NCBI GenBank assembly: GCA_024280015.1 | Contig: JAJRQY010000078.1 | Location: 1-52,306, forward strand | Direction of reading: 5' to 3' | Length of the DNA: 52,306 nt | Origin: Actinomycetes bacterium | GTDB lineage: Bacteria > Actinomycetota > Acidimicrobiia > Acidimicrobiales > SZUA-35 | Shown here: positions 16,988 to 26,300 of the stretch, in pieces | Position numbering within the stretch: the first letter of the stretch is position 1 | Layout of the letters: every line of letters starts with the position of its first letter | The notes under the pieces: model-generated | The model's input: the letters and a program-made list of their open reading frames with translations, nothing else | The model's database searches: none | What the model was told of the DNA's origin: nothing | Made by a program: the position numbers and the translations under genes

Positions 16988-17014
16988 AGACAGCAAACAG
17001 TAGACAGCAAACAG
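16988..17014. repeat. 13-bp direct repeat pair
   Basis: AGACAGCAAACAG occurs at 16988-17000 and again at 17002-17014 in the gap between the cold-shock-like gene and pckA. No function can be assigned. Confidence 0.85.
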
Positions 17015-17024
17015 GGGAAGTACA

Positions 17025-17041
17025 TGCTGGATTTTCCAGCA
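17025..17041 (+). terminator. 7-bp hairpin between cold-shock-like gene and pckA
   Basis: TGCTGGA (17025-17031), a TTT loop and TCCAGCA (17035-17041) form a perfect stem. It lies 46 bases after the cold-shock-like stop codon and 70 bases before the pckA start. It lacks a following T-run, so it may equally be a 5' leader structure of pckA. Confidence 0.4.
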
Positions 17042-17111
17042 CGACAGCCGCGGCCGGGGACCACCGCTCTTACTGTCATCCATCGAATTCGACAACGATG
17101 TCGGGAGTGAC

Positions 17112-18779
17112 ATGACACGAACAAGCGATCAAGTATTAGGTGAGTTGGGTCAGGCCTTTGGTCTGAACAATGTCACGCTCAAGCACGGTCTCAGCCAGGA
17201 TGAACTATTCCAAGCTGCCATCGACAACGATCGAGGCCACGTCAGCTCTGATGGCGACGGTGATGAACAAAAGGCTTTTGCTACCGCTCTGGGCCTAGAC
17301 GGACCACTGGTTTTCTATACCGATCCGACATGTACCGGTCGTCCCACCAAAGACACCTTCGCTGTGGCTCGTCCCGAAATTGAGGACGAGGTTTGGTGGA
17401 AGCCAGATTTTCAGAAGTTCGATCCAGACAAGTTCGATGGTCTTTTGCCACGAGTGATCGAGCACCTCAATGAGCGGAACGCGACTCTCTATTCCACTGA
17501 TGTGTTTTGTGGTTGGGATGCGGAGTTCACTGAGCCATACCGCTTCATTGGCGAGTACGCCACCCACGCCTATTTCTGCAACATCATGTTCCCTAAGGAT
17601 GTCCGAGATGACTCTGACCGGGTTGACGCCGGTTGGACACTGATCAATGTTCCCTCCTTCCGCTGTGTTCCTGAGCGTGACGGAACCAAGAGTGAGCGCG
17701 GTGTCATTATTGACATCAAGAACCGGATTGCTCTTGTTCTTGGCCGGGCCGACTATTGCGGTGTGAACAAGAAGACCATGTTCACTCTCATGAACTTCGT
17801 GCTTCCATCCAAGGGCCAGCTTTCGATGCATTGCTCGGCCAACGTTGGAAAGAACGATGACTCTGCCATCTTGTTTGGACTCTCAGGAACCGGCAAGACC
17901 ACCTTGTCTGCTGACCCGAATCGCCTCCTTATCGGTGATGATGAGCATGTTTGGTCCGATACCGGAGTCTCCAACTTCGAAGACGGCTGCTACGCCAAGC
18001 TGATCGACCTCGACAAGGACAATGAGCCAGTCATCGCCGCCGCTCTTTCTATGAAGGGCACCCTGATTGAGAATGTGCCTGCCCTGCCCGGCAAGGCCAT
18101 TGCCGACACCGATCCCCAAGAGTTCGACCTGTTCGACGGTTCGGTTACCGAGAACACTCGTTTCGCCTACCCGCTGACCTGCAACCCGGGTGTTGCCGAA
18201 GGGGCGAAGGGCCCGCATCCCCAAACCATTGTCTTGCTTACTGCAGACGCTTTTGGGGTTCTGCCTCCCGTTTCTATTCTTGAGCCCGAAGAGGTCATGT
18301 ACCACTTCGTCACTGGTTTCACCTCCAAATTGGCGGGTACCGAAGTCGGGATCACCGAGCCTGAAGCCACCTTTAGCGCCTGCTTTGGCGCACCGTTCAT
18401 GTCGCACAAACCCTCTGTCTACGCCGAGCTATTGGCCGACCGCATGGAGAAGCACAAGACGCGCTGCATCTTGTTGAACACCGGCTGGTCTGGTGGCGCC
18501 TATGGCACTGGTTCGCGCATGTCACTCAAGGCCACCCGCGCCTTGCTGGACGCTGCACTGAATGGCGAACTCGATGATGTCCCAACCGAGACTCAACCAA
18601 TCCTCGGTCTGAAAATGCCGACCACCTGCCCCGGGGTCGACGACAATATCTTGAATCCGCGAAACACCTGGGCTGATCCGGATGCATACGATGTCGCTGC
18701 TAACAAGCTGCGGGACATGTTCCAAGCCAACTACGAGGCAAAGGGATTTGCCGAACTCGGTATCAAAGCGGCGATGTAG
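17112..18779 (+). CDS. pckA: phosphoenolpyruvate carboxykinase (ATP)
   Basis: A 555-residue enzyme interconverting oxaloacetate + ATP and PEP + CO2 + ADP, the entry to gluconeogenesis. The ATP-type kinase loop GLSGTGKTTLSADP lies at residues about 255-268, followed by LIGDDEHVW (metal-binding Asp-Asp) near 275. Other signatures are KRGVI-like SERGVIIDIKNRIALVLGRADYCGVNKKTMFTLMNF, ENTRFAYPL, and NTGWSGGAYGTGSRMSL. The ATG at 17112 has GGGAG upstream. Many actinobacteria use the unrelated GTP-type enzyme, so the ATP type is worth noting. Confidence 0.96.
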   Translation: MTRTSDQVLGELGQAFGLNNVTLKHGLSQDELFQAAIDNDRGHVSSDGDGDEQKAFATALGLDGPLVFYTDPTCTGRPTKDTFAVARPEIEDEVWWKPDFQKFDPDKFDGLLPRVIEHLNERNATLYSTDVFCGWDAEFTEPYRFIGEYATHAYFCNIMFPKDVRDDSDRVDAGWTLINVPSFRCVPERDGTKSERGVIIDIKNRIALVLGRADYCGVNKKTMFTLMNFVLPSKGQLSMHCSANVGKNDDSAILFGLSGTGKTTLSADPNRLLIGDDEHVWSDTGVSNFEDGCYAKLIDLDKDNEPVIAAALSMKGTLIENVPALPGKAIADTDPQEFDLFDGSVTENTRFAYPLTCNPGVAEGAKGPHPQTIVLLTADAFGVLPPVSILEPEEVMYHFVTGFTSKLAGTEVGITEPEATFSACFGAPFMSHKPSVYAELLADRMEKHKTRCILLNTGWSGGAYGTGSRMSLKATRALLDAALNGELDDVPTETQPILGLKMPTTCPGVDDNILNPRNTWADPDAYDVAANKLRDMFQANYEAKGFAELGIKAAM

Positions 18780-18828
18780 TCCATCCGGACGCCAGCCCCT
18801 GCCGAATGGGGATTGAGTAGTCCTCACA

Positions 18829-18876
18829 AAATGTCCCGCATAAGGTCGCTGTTAGGTGACTGGCTGCGGGACATTT
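18829..18876. terminator. 12-bp perfect inverted repeat after pckA
   Basis: AAATGTCCCGCA (18829-18840) and TGCGGGACATTT (18865-18876) pair perfectly around a 24-base loop, 49 bases past the pckA stop. The outer A/T pairs give an A-stem/T-tract look on both strands. It fits a pckA transcription terminator, although the large loop could also mean an operator for the hydrolase gene at 18947. Confidence 0.6.
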
Positions 18877-18946
18877 GCGTTCACCGAAGTCTTCAGCCAA
18901 CATCGTTGAGTAAGACGTTGTCTTCCTTTCCTCTCCGGAGCAGTGC

Positions 18947-19789
18947 ATGTCTCAGAATCTTCGATCCGAAATGGTCACGTTCTCGATCGCAAATACCTTT
19001 GAGCCTGGCCGAGCTTTTGTGGTCTACCCCGAGGGCGAAGGCCCCCACCCGGCGATACTGGTCTTGCACGAGGTTTTCGGCCTCAACGACGACATGGAGC
19101 GTGTCGCCCGACGCTTCGCCTCCGAGGGTTATGTTGCTATAGCCCCCGATCTATTTGGGCCCGGTCTACGACTAGCTTGCATCATCAAGTCTTTCAAGTC
19201 TCTGAGCAAGGGCGAAGGAGAAGCCTTTGTCCGGCTGTCTTCCGCTCAGGATTGGCTGACGGATCAAGACGAGGTTGATGCAGAGCGGATTGGAACGGTC
19301 GGGTTCTGCATGGGTGGCGGTTTCGCCCTTTTGCATGCGGCGAAAGAAGAAGTACATGTCGTGGCCAACTACTACGGCGAAGTCCCAAAGAAAGCCGTCA
19401 AGCTTGAAGGAATCCCGCCATGCTTCGGTGGATTCGGAGCCAAAGACAAGCTATTCGGGCCAAAAGCCAAGGTCCTCAAAGGCCATCTGGACGAGCTTGG
19501 GGTTGCCAACGAGATTGTTTCCTACAACGACGCCGGGCACGGCTACATGAACAATACCGAAGGCATCATGATCAGGATTGGAGCCAAGGGTCCAATGCGG
19601 GTTGGCTATGACCCAACATCTGCGGAAGACAGTTGGAGTCGGATGCTGGCCTTCTTCCAGGAGCATCTCACCGGCAAACTCATCGTGCTCGATGAGTCGA
19701 TCGATCTGGCTAGCCGTAAAACGCCCGAAGAGCCAGCCCCATCAAGAACAGATGACCAAAGCCATACAACAGATACTCCCACTGCTTGA
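18947..19789 (+). CDS. dienelactone hydrolase-family protein
   Basis: A 280-residue alpha/beta hydrolase. The dienelactone hydrolase pattern is clear: LVLHEVFGLNDDMERVARRFASEGYVAIAPDLF, nucleophile elbow GFCMGGG (Cys121), acid GAKDKL (Asp167) and DAGHGYMN (His198), a Cys-Asp-His triad. Dienelactone hydrolases open lactones in aromatic degradation, but most genomic members have unknown ester or lactone substrates. The last ~27 codons are polar and overlap the convergent membrane gene by 80 bp. CCGGAG lies before the ATG. Confidence 0.9.
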   Translation: MSQNLRSEMVTFSIANTFEPGRAFVVYPEGEGPHPAILVLHEVFGLNDDMERVARRFASEGYVAIAPDLFGPGLRLACIIKSFKSLSKGEGEAFVRLSSAQDWLTDQDEVDAERIGTVGFCMGGGFALLHAAKEEVHVVANYYGEVPKKAVKLEGIPPCFGGFGAKDKLFGPKAKVLKGHLDELGVANEIVSYNDAGHGYMNNTEGIMIRIGAKGPMRVGYDPTSAEDSWSRMLAFFQEHLTGKLIVLDESIDLASRKTPEEPAPSRTDDQSHTTDTPTA

Positions 19790-20066
19790 TTTGCTGCCGG
19801 TAGCTATAGATGATGCCGACTGAGGCAAAGGCAATGAAGCCGTAGAACTGGTGCAGCGGTGTGGCGTCAAATCCATCGCGGTTCTGGAGCGCAACCCCGA
19901 GGATCACCTGGACGGCAATGGTGAACTGGGCGGCATGGGCAACGAGCCACATTCGAGGATGGCGAGCTGATTCTCGCCAATGGCCAGCCAAGAACCAGAC
20001 ACCAACGGCGGTATTGCTGACAACAACAAGCCAGGCCCAGGTGGTGTGCAGATCATGCAAGGTCAC
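19710..20066 (-). CDS. four-TM membrane protein, unknown function
   Basis: A 118-residue protein with four predicted helices: WAWLVVVSNTAVGVWFLAGH, MWLVAHAAQFTIAVQVILGVAL, HQFYGFIAFASVGIIYSY and YLLYGFGHLFLMGLALRAFYG. A histidine sits in or at the edge of each helix, a pattern seen in small b-type haem or quinone-binding four-helix proteins, but no family motif proves this. Its 3' end overlaps the convergent hydrolase gene by 80 bp. The frame is free of shadows with comparable hydrophobic logic, so it is accepted as real. Confidence 0.75.
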   Translation of the reverse strand: MTLHDLHTTWAWLVVVSNTAVGVWFLAGHWRESARHPRMWLVAHAAQFTIAVQVILGVALQNRDGFDATPLHQFYGFIAFASVGIIYSYRQQIKQWEYLLYGFGHLFLMGLALRAFYG

Positions 20067-20119
20067 AATTTGAGGCTACAAGTTCCGAGCTAAATCCTGT
20101 CGCAAGCGAATAGGGTTTC

Positions 20120-20425
20120 GTGGTGCAGTACCGTCGTTACTACGTGTCCGAACTCATTGTCTCCGAGCGATTGCTTCCCTCTCGAGGGGGCGACCTTGTC
20201 GTGGTCAGGCGAGAGAACAGCGACGATCTGGATTGGGAACTTGTCCATCGCACGACCGAACGGGTCACGGTTGACCAGCTCCCCTACCACCTGCAGATTC
20301 GAGGGCCCGAGGCCATCTTCGCTGGCGATGCGGTATTGGTTCGAAGCGACGGCATTTCCCACGTCTTCCGTGGGGTCGGCGAGCTGGTCGGTTTCTCCGC
20401 TGATTCTTTTGACACTGATGTCTAG
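20120..20425 (+). CDS. hypothetical protein, 101 aa
   Basis: A short soluble protein starting at GTG 20120 or 20123. It is rich in beta-strand-like segments (YYVSELIVSERLL, GDLVVVRRE, AGDAVLVRSDGISHVFRGVGELVGF) and acidic at the C-terminus. No motif or family is recognised. It faces the PIG-L gene tail-to-tail with only 11 bp between stops. Reality is supported by the lack of any better frame in this interval. Confidence 0.6.
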   Translation: MVQYRRYYVSELIVSERLLPSRGGDLVVVRRENSDDLDWELVHRTTERVTVDQLPYHLQIRGPEAIFAGDAVLVRSDGISHVFRGVGELVGFSADSFDTDV

Positions 20426-20436
20426 ATTGCCACCAG

Positions 20437-21246
20437 TTATTCCAATCCTGGAAGTAGCTCGACCAGAACGGGGCCACCAGTATCGGTCTCACCGGGTCGG
20501 TTGAACCACTCGGATCCAAACGACATGGCGAACGCTTCTTCTGGCAGGCTGAGAAAGAATGAGTCCGGCCCGATCTGGCTGCGGTGGGCCATCATTGAGC
20601 GCCGTTTCTGGTCAATGTGCACGCCGACATCGACGCTGTAGGCAATGTCAGACTCCGGGGTGCCGAATCCGTCAAACTCTTCAGCTGTCGGCTGATTCTC
20701 CGGATCACCAAACTCATCGCCTGCCGCCGCCGCAGCCTTCAACAAGGCGGTGATGAGGTTGCGGTTCATGGTTGACTCCAGCACGATTTCGGTACCGGCA
20801 AGAGCCGCGGCTTTGAGCCCAACGGAATGAACTCGAAGATAATCGGGATGTCCGTAGCCACCGTGATTGTCATAGATCGTCAGCACGTCGGCGTTGGCAG
20901 ATTGCAGGATCCCGGCCAGCCGCTCGGCTGCTTCGTCCTCATCCGCTTGCCAGAAACAGTCGGGGTTGTCGTTCTCTGGCTCACCCATCATTCCTGAATC
21001 CACGTAGCCCAGAAGAATCGGCTCTTCCGCACCGAGAATCTGCGCCGACTCAACCAGTTCCTTGACCCTCCGGTCCCCAAGGGCCTCACCCTCCTCAAGG
21101 ACACCTTCGACCGGTTCACCTTGTTCACCACGGGTTGCGGTAACCAGGATCACACGGTGACCGGCGGCCGCCGCCTTAGCCATCAGACCGCCGGTTGCGA
21201 TGGCCTCGTCATCCGGATGGGCGTGAAAACAGACCAGTGTTGCCAT
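20437..21246 (-). CDS. PIG-L/LmbE-family zinc deacetylase
   Basis: A 269-residue N-acetylglucosaminyl-type deacetylase. The metal-binding AHPDDEA motif is at residues 9-15 and the second site HPDYLRVH follows YDNHGGYG. TRGEQGEPVEG matches MshB/Mca-like members that act on mycothiol precursors or conjugates in actinobacteria. MshB identity is possible but not proven, as related enzymes de-acetylate many sugars. A polar C-terminal extension after residue 230 (MMAHRSQIGPDSFFLSLPEEAFAMSFGSEWF) resembles the end of MshB/Mca proteins. Confidence 0.87.
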   Translation of the reverse strand: MATLVCFHAHPDDEAIATGGLMAKAAAAGHRVILVTATRGEQGEPVEGVLEEGEALGDRRVKELVESAQILGAEEPILLGYVDSGMMGEPENDNPDCFWQADEDEAAERLAGILQSANADVLTIYDNHGGYGHPDYLRVHSVGLKAAALAGTEIVLESTMNRNLITALLKAAAAAGDEFGDPENQPTAEEFDGFGTPESDIAYSVDVGVHIDQKRRSMMAHRSQIGPDSFFLSLPEEAFAMSFGSEWFNRPGETDTGGPVLVELLPGLE

Positions 21247-21298
21247 CGGAGGAGCCTAAGGGGCACAGGGGCATTGCTCACCCTTCGAGCCATTTGGG

Positions 21299-22705
21299 CT
21301 AGCGGCCGGGGGCGACCAGGGGCCACGGTACCGTTCGCTCAACTGCGGCCGCCAGGTCGAAAAGGTAGGCATCTTCTTGCTGGCGACCGATGATCTGCAT
21401 GCCGACCGGTAGTCCGTCAATGGTTCCGACTGGGATCGAACAGGCCGGGTTGCCCGAGATGTTGGCTGGGATGGTGAGTGCTCCATTGTTTCCAGCCGGA
21501 ACCTTCTTCGGCCCGACGCGAGTATTGATGGCAACATCGACCGGACAGGCCACATCGGGATTGGTGGCACAGATCACGAAGTCCACCTGGTCAAAGACAT
21601 CAGCCATGAGCTCATTGGCGTTGGTCCGTTGTTGCTCGGCCTCCGCCGCCATCTTCAGGTCGTACTTTTCGACCGCCATTTCCAATCCGATGGCGATCTG
21701 TCGGGTCATCAGATCCAGACACTCCGGGTATGTGTCCATCAGGGTTGCATACAGGGACGCCATATTGGCCATGGCCCAACTGAAGCCCAATGCGGGCAGC
21801 TGGATGTCCAGATCGATGACTTCGAGGCCGAGATCGCCAGCCAGGGCTCGCCCCGCGGAGGTCACTCGGCTGGCGATCTCGGGCAGAACAACGGCATTGC
21901 CCAGGGCGGGAACAATGGCCACCTTCATTCCTGACAGATCGTGGCTGCCGAGGTTGGCTTCCCAGCCGTCTTGCTTGGGGAGGCTGTACGGGTCGCGACT
22001 GTCAAAGCTGGCGCAGACGTCATACCAGCGGGCAGCATCACGTACTGATCTGGCTTGGCAGCCAGCGACAACAGTCATTGGCGCGATGCCGGTGTGTGGT
22101 CCACGAGGGATGCGACCGGCGGTGCCTTTCATGCCGAAGAGGCCACAGAACCCGGCCGGTATCCGGATGGATCCACCACCGTCTCCCCCGGTCGCAATCG
22201 GGACGAGACCACCAGCTACGGCCGAGGAACTTCCGGCCGATGATCCACCGGCGGTCTTGGTGATGTCCCACGGGTTCCCGGTTGCCCCGTTGAGTCGGGT
22301 CTTGGAGACATTGAGGCCACCAAATTCGCTGGCGGTGGTGAGCCCCAACAGGATGGCCCCTCCTTCGTCTCGGAGCCTGGCATTCATGAGGGTGTCGTAG
22401 TTGGCAATTCGATCCTTGAAAACAAGGGATGCCTCGGTATCGGGCCAGCCCTTGACCGAGCTGAGTTCCTTGACACCCATCGGCACACCACCAAAGGGCA
22501 AGGAGATGTCCGCAGCCCTAGCCGCCTCTCTGGCTTGTTCCGCCGCCACATAACTGAAGGCATTCAGGTCGCTGTCCTCAATGGCAGCCAAGCTGGTATC
22601 GACCTCATCGATGGGCGAGCGTTCTCCAGACCGGTAAGCCTCCACCAGCCCGACGGCATCACCCTTCCATGTTTGCTCATCGTCAACGTTTTGGGAGGTG
22701 GCCAT
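21299..22705 (-). CDS. amidase signature-family hydrolase
   Basis: A 468-residue amidase. The Ser-cisSer-Lys triad is visible: Lys in MGVKELSS, the cis-Ser in GGSSAGSSSAVAGG, and the nucleophile in GGDGGGSIRIPAGFCGLFGMKGT. The C-terminal PVGMQIIGRQQEDAYLFDLAAAVE is typical. The usual Ser/Thr-rich loop and length suggest a general amide or aryl-acylamide hydrolase rather than GatA: the gatB/gatC partners are not adjacent. It sits 52 bp upstream of the PIG-L gene on the same strand. Substrate unknown. Confidence 0.9.
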   Translation of the reverse strand: MATSQNVDDEQTWKGDAVGLVEAYRSGERSPIDEVDTSLAAIEDSDLNAFSYVAAEQAREAARAADISLPFGGVPMGVKELSSVKGWPDTEASLVFKDRIANYDTLMNARLRDEGGAILLGLTTASEFGGLNVSKTRLNGATGNPWDITKTAGGSSAGSSSAVAGGLVPIATGGDGGGSIRIPAGFCGLFGMKGTAGRIPRGPHTGIAPMTVVAGCQARSVRDAARWYDVCASFDSRDPYSLPKQDGWEANLGSHDLSGMKVAIVPALGNAVVLPEIASRVTSAGRALAGDLGLEVIDLDIQLPALGFSWAMANMASLYATLMDTYPECLDLMTRQIAIGLEMAVEKYDLKMAAEAEQQRTNANELMADVFDQVDFVICATNPDVACPVDVAINTRVGPKKVPAGNNGALTIPANISGNPACSIPVGTIDGLPVGMQIIGRQQEDAYLFDLAAAVERTVPWPLVAPGR

Positions 22706-22778
22706 TCAAGCAACGTAGTACGGGTCCGTTAGCCAGGCCATACCAAGGCTTTCCCGCCACTTGTGATTCTGGCATCGA

Positions 22779-23285
22779 ATGACCAAGAAGCCGCTCGCAC
22801 TGACCGCAGGGTTAGGCTCATACACGAATAATCGTGAGACTCCTTCAGGAATCTCGGCGACCGATTGGCCTCAGGCTTTGTACCGAAAGTTTCTGGATCA
22901 CAACCTTGATCTGGTAGTGGCATTCATGGCTATCACCGCTCTCGGCTTGGCCTACGGCTCCTTCGGACATAGCCGGTTACAAGGTGCACGCCAGTTTGCG
23001 GATCAGGCATTGACGAGCGAACATACTCTTCGGTCTTCGTTTTGCCAATCAGCCGATGGTCAGACGAAAGCTGTCGGACTCCACGACATCGAATCGTTTC
23101 AGCGAGACCCTGCAATCCTGACCGGGTTGGGCGGTAACACCGCCAGAGTTCGTTTGAGGCAGCGTCGCCCTCACCGGGCTGAGTATCACCCGCGCCGCGG
23201 TGATTTTGAGCCTCGGATCTTCTTGGTCGAGATCTCCCTTGATAACGAAGACTGGTGTGTGAGCGAGGTTGACGAACAGTCTTGA
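22779..23285 (+). CDS. single-TM protein, unknown function
   Basis: A 168-residue protein with one membrane helix (LDLVVAFMAITALGLAYGSFGHS, about residues 43-65). Its outer domain ends FLVEISLDNEDWCVSEVDEQS, reminiscent of the GDWKVC/GDWRVC ends of the paralogues at 8002 and 8765. This suggests a distant third member of the same membrane-anchored class, though the similarity is short. An open frame on the opposite strand (22933-23403) has no hydrophobic logic and is judged a shadow. The start codon is uncertain. Confidence 0.55.
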   Translation: MTKKPLALTAGLGSYTNNRETPSGISATDWPQALYRKFLDHNLDLVVAFMAITALGLAYGSFGHSRLQGARQFADQALTSEHTLRSSFCQSADGQTKAVGLHDIESFQRDPAILTGLGGNTARVRLRQRRPHRAEYHPRRGDFEPRIFLVEISLDNEDWCVSEVDEQS

Positions 23286-23386
23286 TCAACGCGAGTTTGG
23301 GAGGCCACCCCTCGAAGGTGGCCATTGCGATTGCCCCGGTGGTTTGTGGGCGGCTCTCCGGCCAATCCGCTTGCCAGGCTTGATCC

Positions 23387-26300
23387 TCATTCGACCAGGT
23401 CACGGACCCGTTGTTTAGCTGCGTCCAGATCGACGACGGAGCGTTCGATGGTGCCGCCGGTATTACAGAAAACGAAGCGGCAGTCGATGACCTTCATTCC
23501 CGTTGACTCCTCCAGCACCACGGCATAAGAAGCTCCCTGCAGCTCGTACGCCGCAAGCTTCTTGTCAACCTCAGCTTCGGTCCGGGCTGAGTCGGTCTTG
23601 TAGTCAACAATGATCAAGCCATCTGGTGTCTCGATCAGCAGATCCACATAACCCTCGACCATCGTTTCCCCCAGCGGCGCAGCTACATAGATTTCCTTGT
23701 AGGCCTTGTGCTCGACCGCAAGTCGTACTGCTTCAGAACCCAAGGCCGACCGCACCAGGGCCAGCACCGTCTCGGACAACTCTGGAATCAGCTCCAGATC
23801 ACACTGACGGGTGACTTGGCGTTCGACATCATCAGGACGAGCAAAATCCAGGTGTTCCAGTGTGTTGTGCACGGCCCGACCAATGGCCGATCCGGCTCGA
23901 CCCTTTCGCCGTATGACTGGTGTGCCAGCTTCACCAATCTCGACTACTCCCTGGTCAGCCTGATCATCATCTTCGTCACCGGGATCGAGATCAAGCGCGG
24001 TTTCCTCCACCATCCTGGCCATAGCTGTGGCCGACAGCACCCGTTTCCTCCGCGCTGGTTCGAGCATGGCATCCCGAGTATCCTGCCAGTCGGCCTGCGC
24101 GGCCAGCTGAGCCTCATCTTCCAGCATTGGTTGCGAGGAAGACGAGCCATCGGCGCCGGCATCGACATCGACATCGACCACAAACAAGGCTCCATCCCCT
24201 TGGCAGGTAACCTCGTCTCTCCAGAGATCGCGGTAGGCGACGTTGCTGGCGCGCACAAGCCCAGGATTAAGTTCACAGAATCTGGCGATTCGAGATGCGT
24301 AGGTCTTTGCCTCGCCCATCACTCCGGTCTTCTTGTTTGGCGCCTCCGCCTTGTGATGGGTTGAGATCACCAGGTGATCTCGAGCACGAGTTGCAGCCAC
24401 GTACAGCAGTCGCATCTTCTCATGTGAATCCATGGACTCTTCCAGTGCGGCCCGCGGACCATGCCCAGCACTGGACAGCCCCTCGCGAATCTTCACCTCG
24501 GGCTGACCATCCTCGTTCCACAGCACACTGACACCAGGTCGGGCCCGAGCGGTTATCTCCGTTGTCATCCCCGACAGGATGGTGATGGGAAATTCCAGCC
24601 CTTTGGCTCCGTGCACGGTTGAGATCTGGATCGCATCTTCATCGGTCTCGGGGAGCAGTGGCTCATGAACCCGTGAGCCGTCGGCACTTTGCAATCCGGC
24701 CCAATCGATGAAGCCACGGATACTGGTTCCGACCTGCTCTTCGAAGAGTCGCGCTTGATCCAACAAGAAGCGCAAGCGTCGCCAGACCTCGGCGGGACGC
24801 TCATGCCCAAAGGCCAGAAGGTGGGCTTCTCGATCTTCCAGAATCTGGCCGAGCAGAGCCACTGGCCCATTCCACCAGCGCTCCTTCCACAGGCCACGTA
24901 GGTGGGACATTGCTTGAAGAACACGATGCTCTGGGCTCAGCACTGCGTGGTCCTGCTTCCGAAGGTTCCATTGTCCGCCGGCCGCACGGAACTGGAACAG
25001 ATCGACATCGGAGCAGCCATAGAGCGGAGAGCGAAGGGCAGCAACCAGGCTTAGCAGATCGGTTGGGTCATCAATGGCCCGCAGTACCGCCAATACATCA
25101 CGAACCTCTTGGGTGTCATAGACCAGGGTTCCCGTTGTCAGCCGATACGGCAGGTCCTGACTCTCCAACGCCGTCCGCAGATAGGGCAGGGAAGTTCGGG
25201 TTGGGATAAGGATGGTGATGTCACTCAGGCGAGCTGGGCGCCACTGGGCTTGGCCAGCTTCATCATCGGGCAAGCCAACAGGCCACTGCTCGGGCTCCTC
25301 GCGGATCATGTCGATGAGGGCGGCAACCTCTTCTGCTTCCAACTCCCGCAACTCACCAGCCTTCACCTTTGGGTTGGGATGCTGGCCTCCAAGAATCATT
25401 GGCCGGTGGTCAGCGGGCTCGTCCTCGATGAGTCCCGGGACTCTCCAAGTTCCCAGAGCCTCATATTGGGGCTGGGCGTCGGGGACCTCCTCTGGCATGA
25501 CTTCGGAGAACAGTCCGTTGACCCAGTCAATGATGGGCGCAACCGTTCGGAAGTTGGTCGTCAGCTGAACCGGCTGGGACCCTCCGGTAAAGCGGTCGCG
25601 GGCTTGCAGGAAAAGCTTGATGTCGGCTCGGCGGAATCGGTAGATGGATTGCTTGGCGTCACCAACGAAGAACAGGCGTCCCCCATCAACAAGGTGTTCG
25701 TCCCAGCGCTGTGGCTGAGACTCCTTGGGTGTTGCAGCAATGAGGGAGGCCAGCTCGATCTGGATTGGGTCGGTGTCCTGGAATTCGTCCAACAGCACAG
25801 CCTGGTAGCGCTCATGAAGAACCCGACGGACCTCGGCGTTGGAGCGAAGCACCCGCCGAGCCAGAACCAGAAGATCGTGGAACTCCAAGCCACCAGATTC
25901 CTGGCGGCTGAGCGCTCCGCGCAAAACTTCGGATGCGGTGAGCGCAGTCATCTGGTCAATCAGTTCTGCGGCTGAATCACCGACCACCGTCTCGGCCGCA
26001 GCAGTGACCGCCTTCAGTGTTTCCTTCGCATCCTTGACATCAATTGACCAGTTCTTGTTGATTCCGCCTGCCCCCGGGCCCCAGAAACGATCGGGAAGCG
26101 AAGCAAGGGTTCGAAGCTTGCGATGCGGATCAGAAATGCCGACCACCGTTCTCATTGACGGCAGGCGTTCATCCTCAATTCGCCGGATCAGCTTGTCTTC
26201 CGGATCGAGACAAAACTCACACATCGCTTCCAGTTGTTCCACCGCCCGATCAAAGACGGAAAAGTCCAGAGGACGAAGCAACGGCAGCTCGTCCGATGTT

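Noticed and set aside
21390-22400. A 336-codon plus-strand open frame opposite the amidase
   Set aside because: Composition is that of an antisense shadow in a GC-rich gene; amidase motifs on the minus strand are unambiguous.
22933-23403. Minus-strand 156-codon frame opposite the single-TM gene
   Set aside because: Arg/Pro/Gln-rich with no hydrophobic or structured segments; it would overlap the end of addA. The plus-strand frame has a proper membrane helix.
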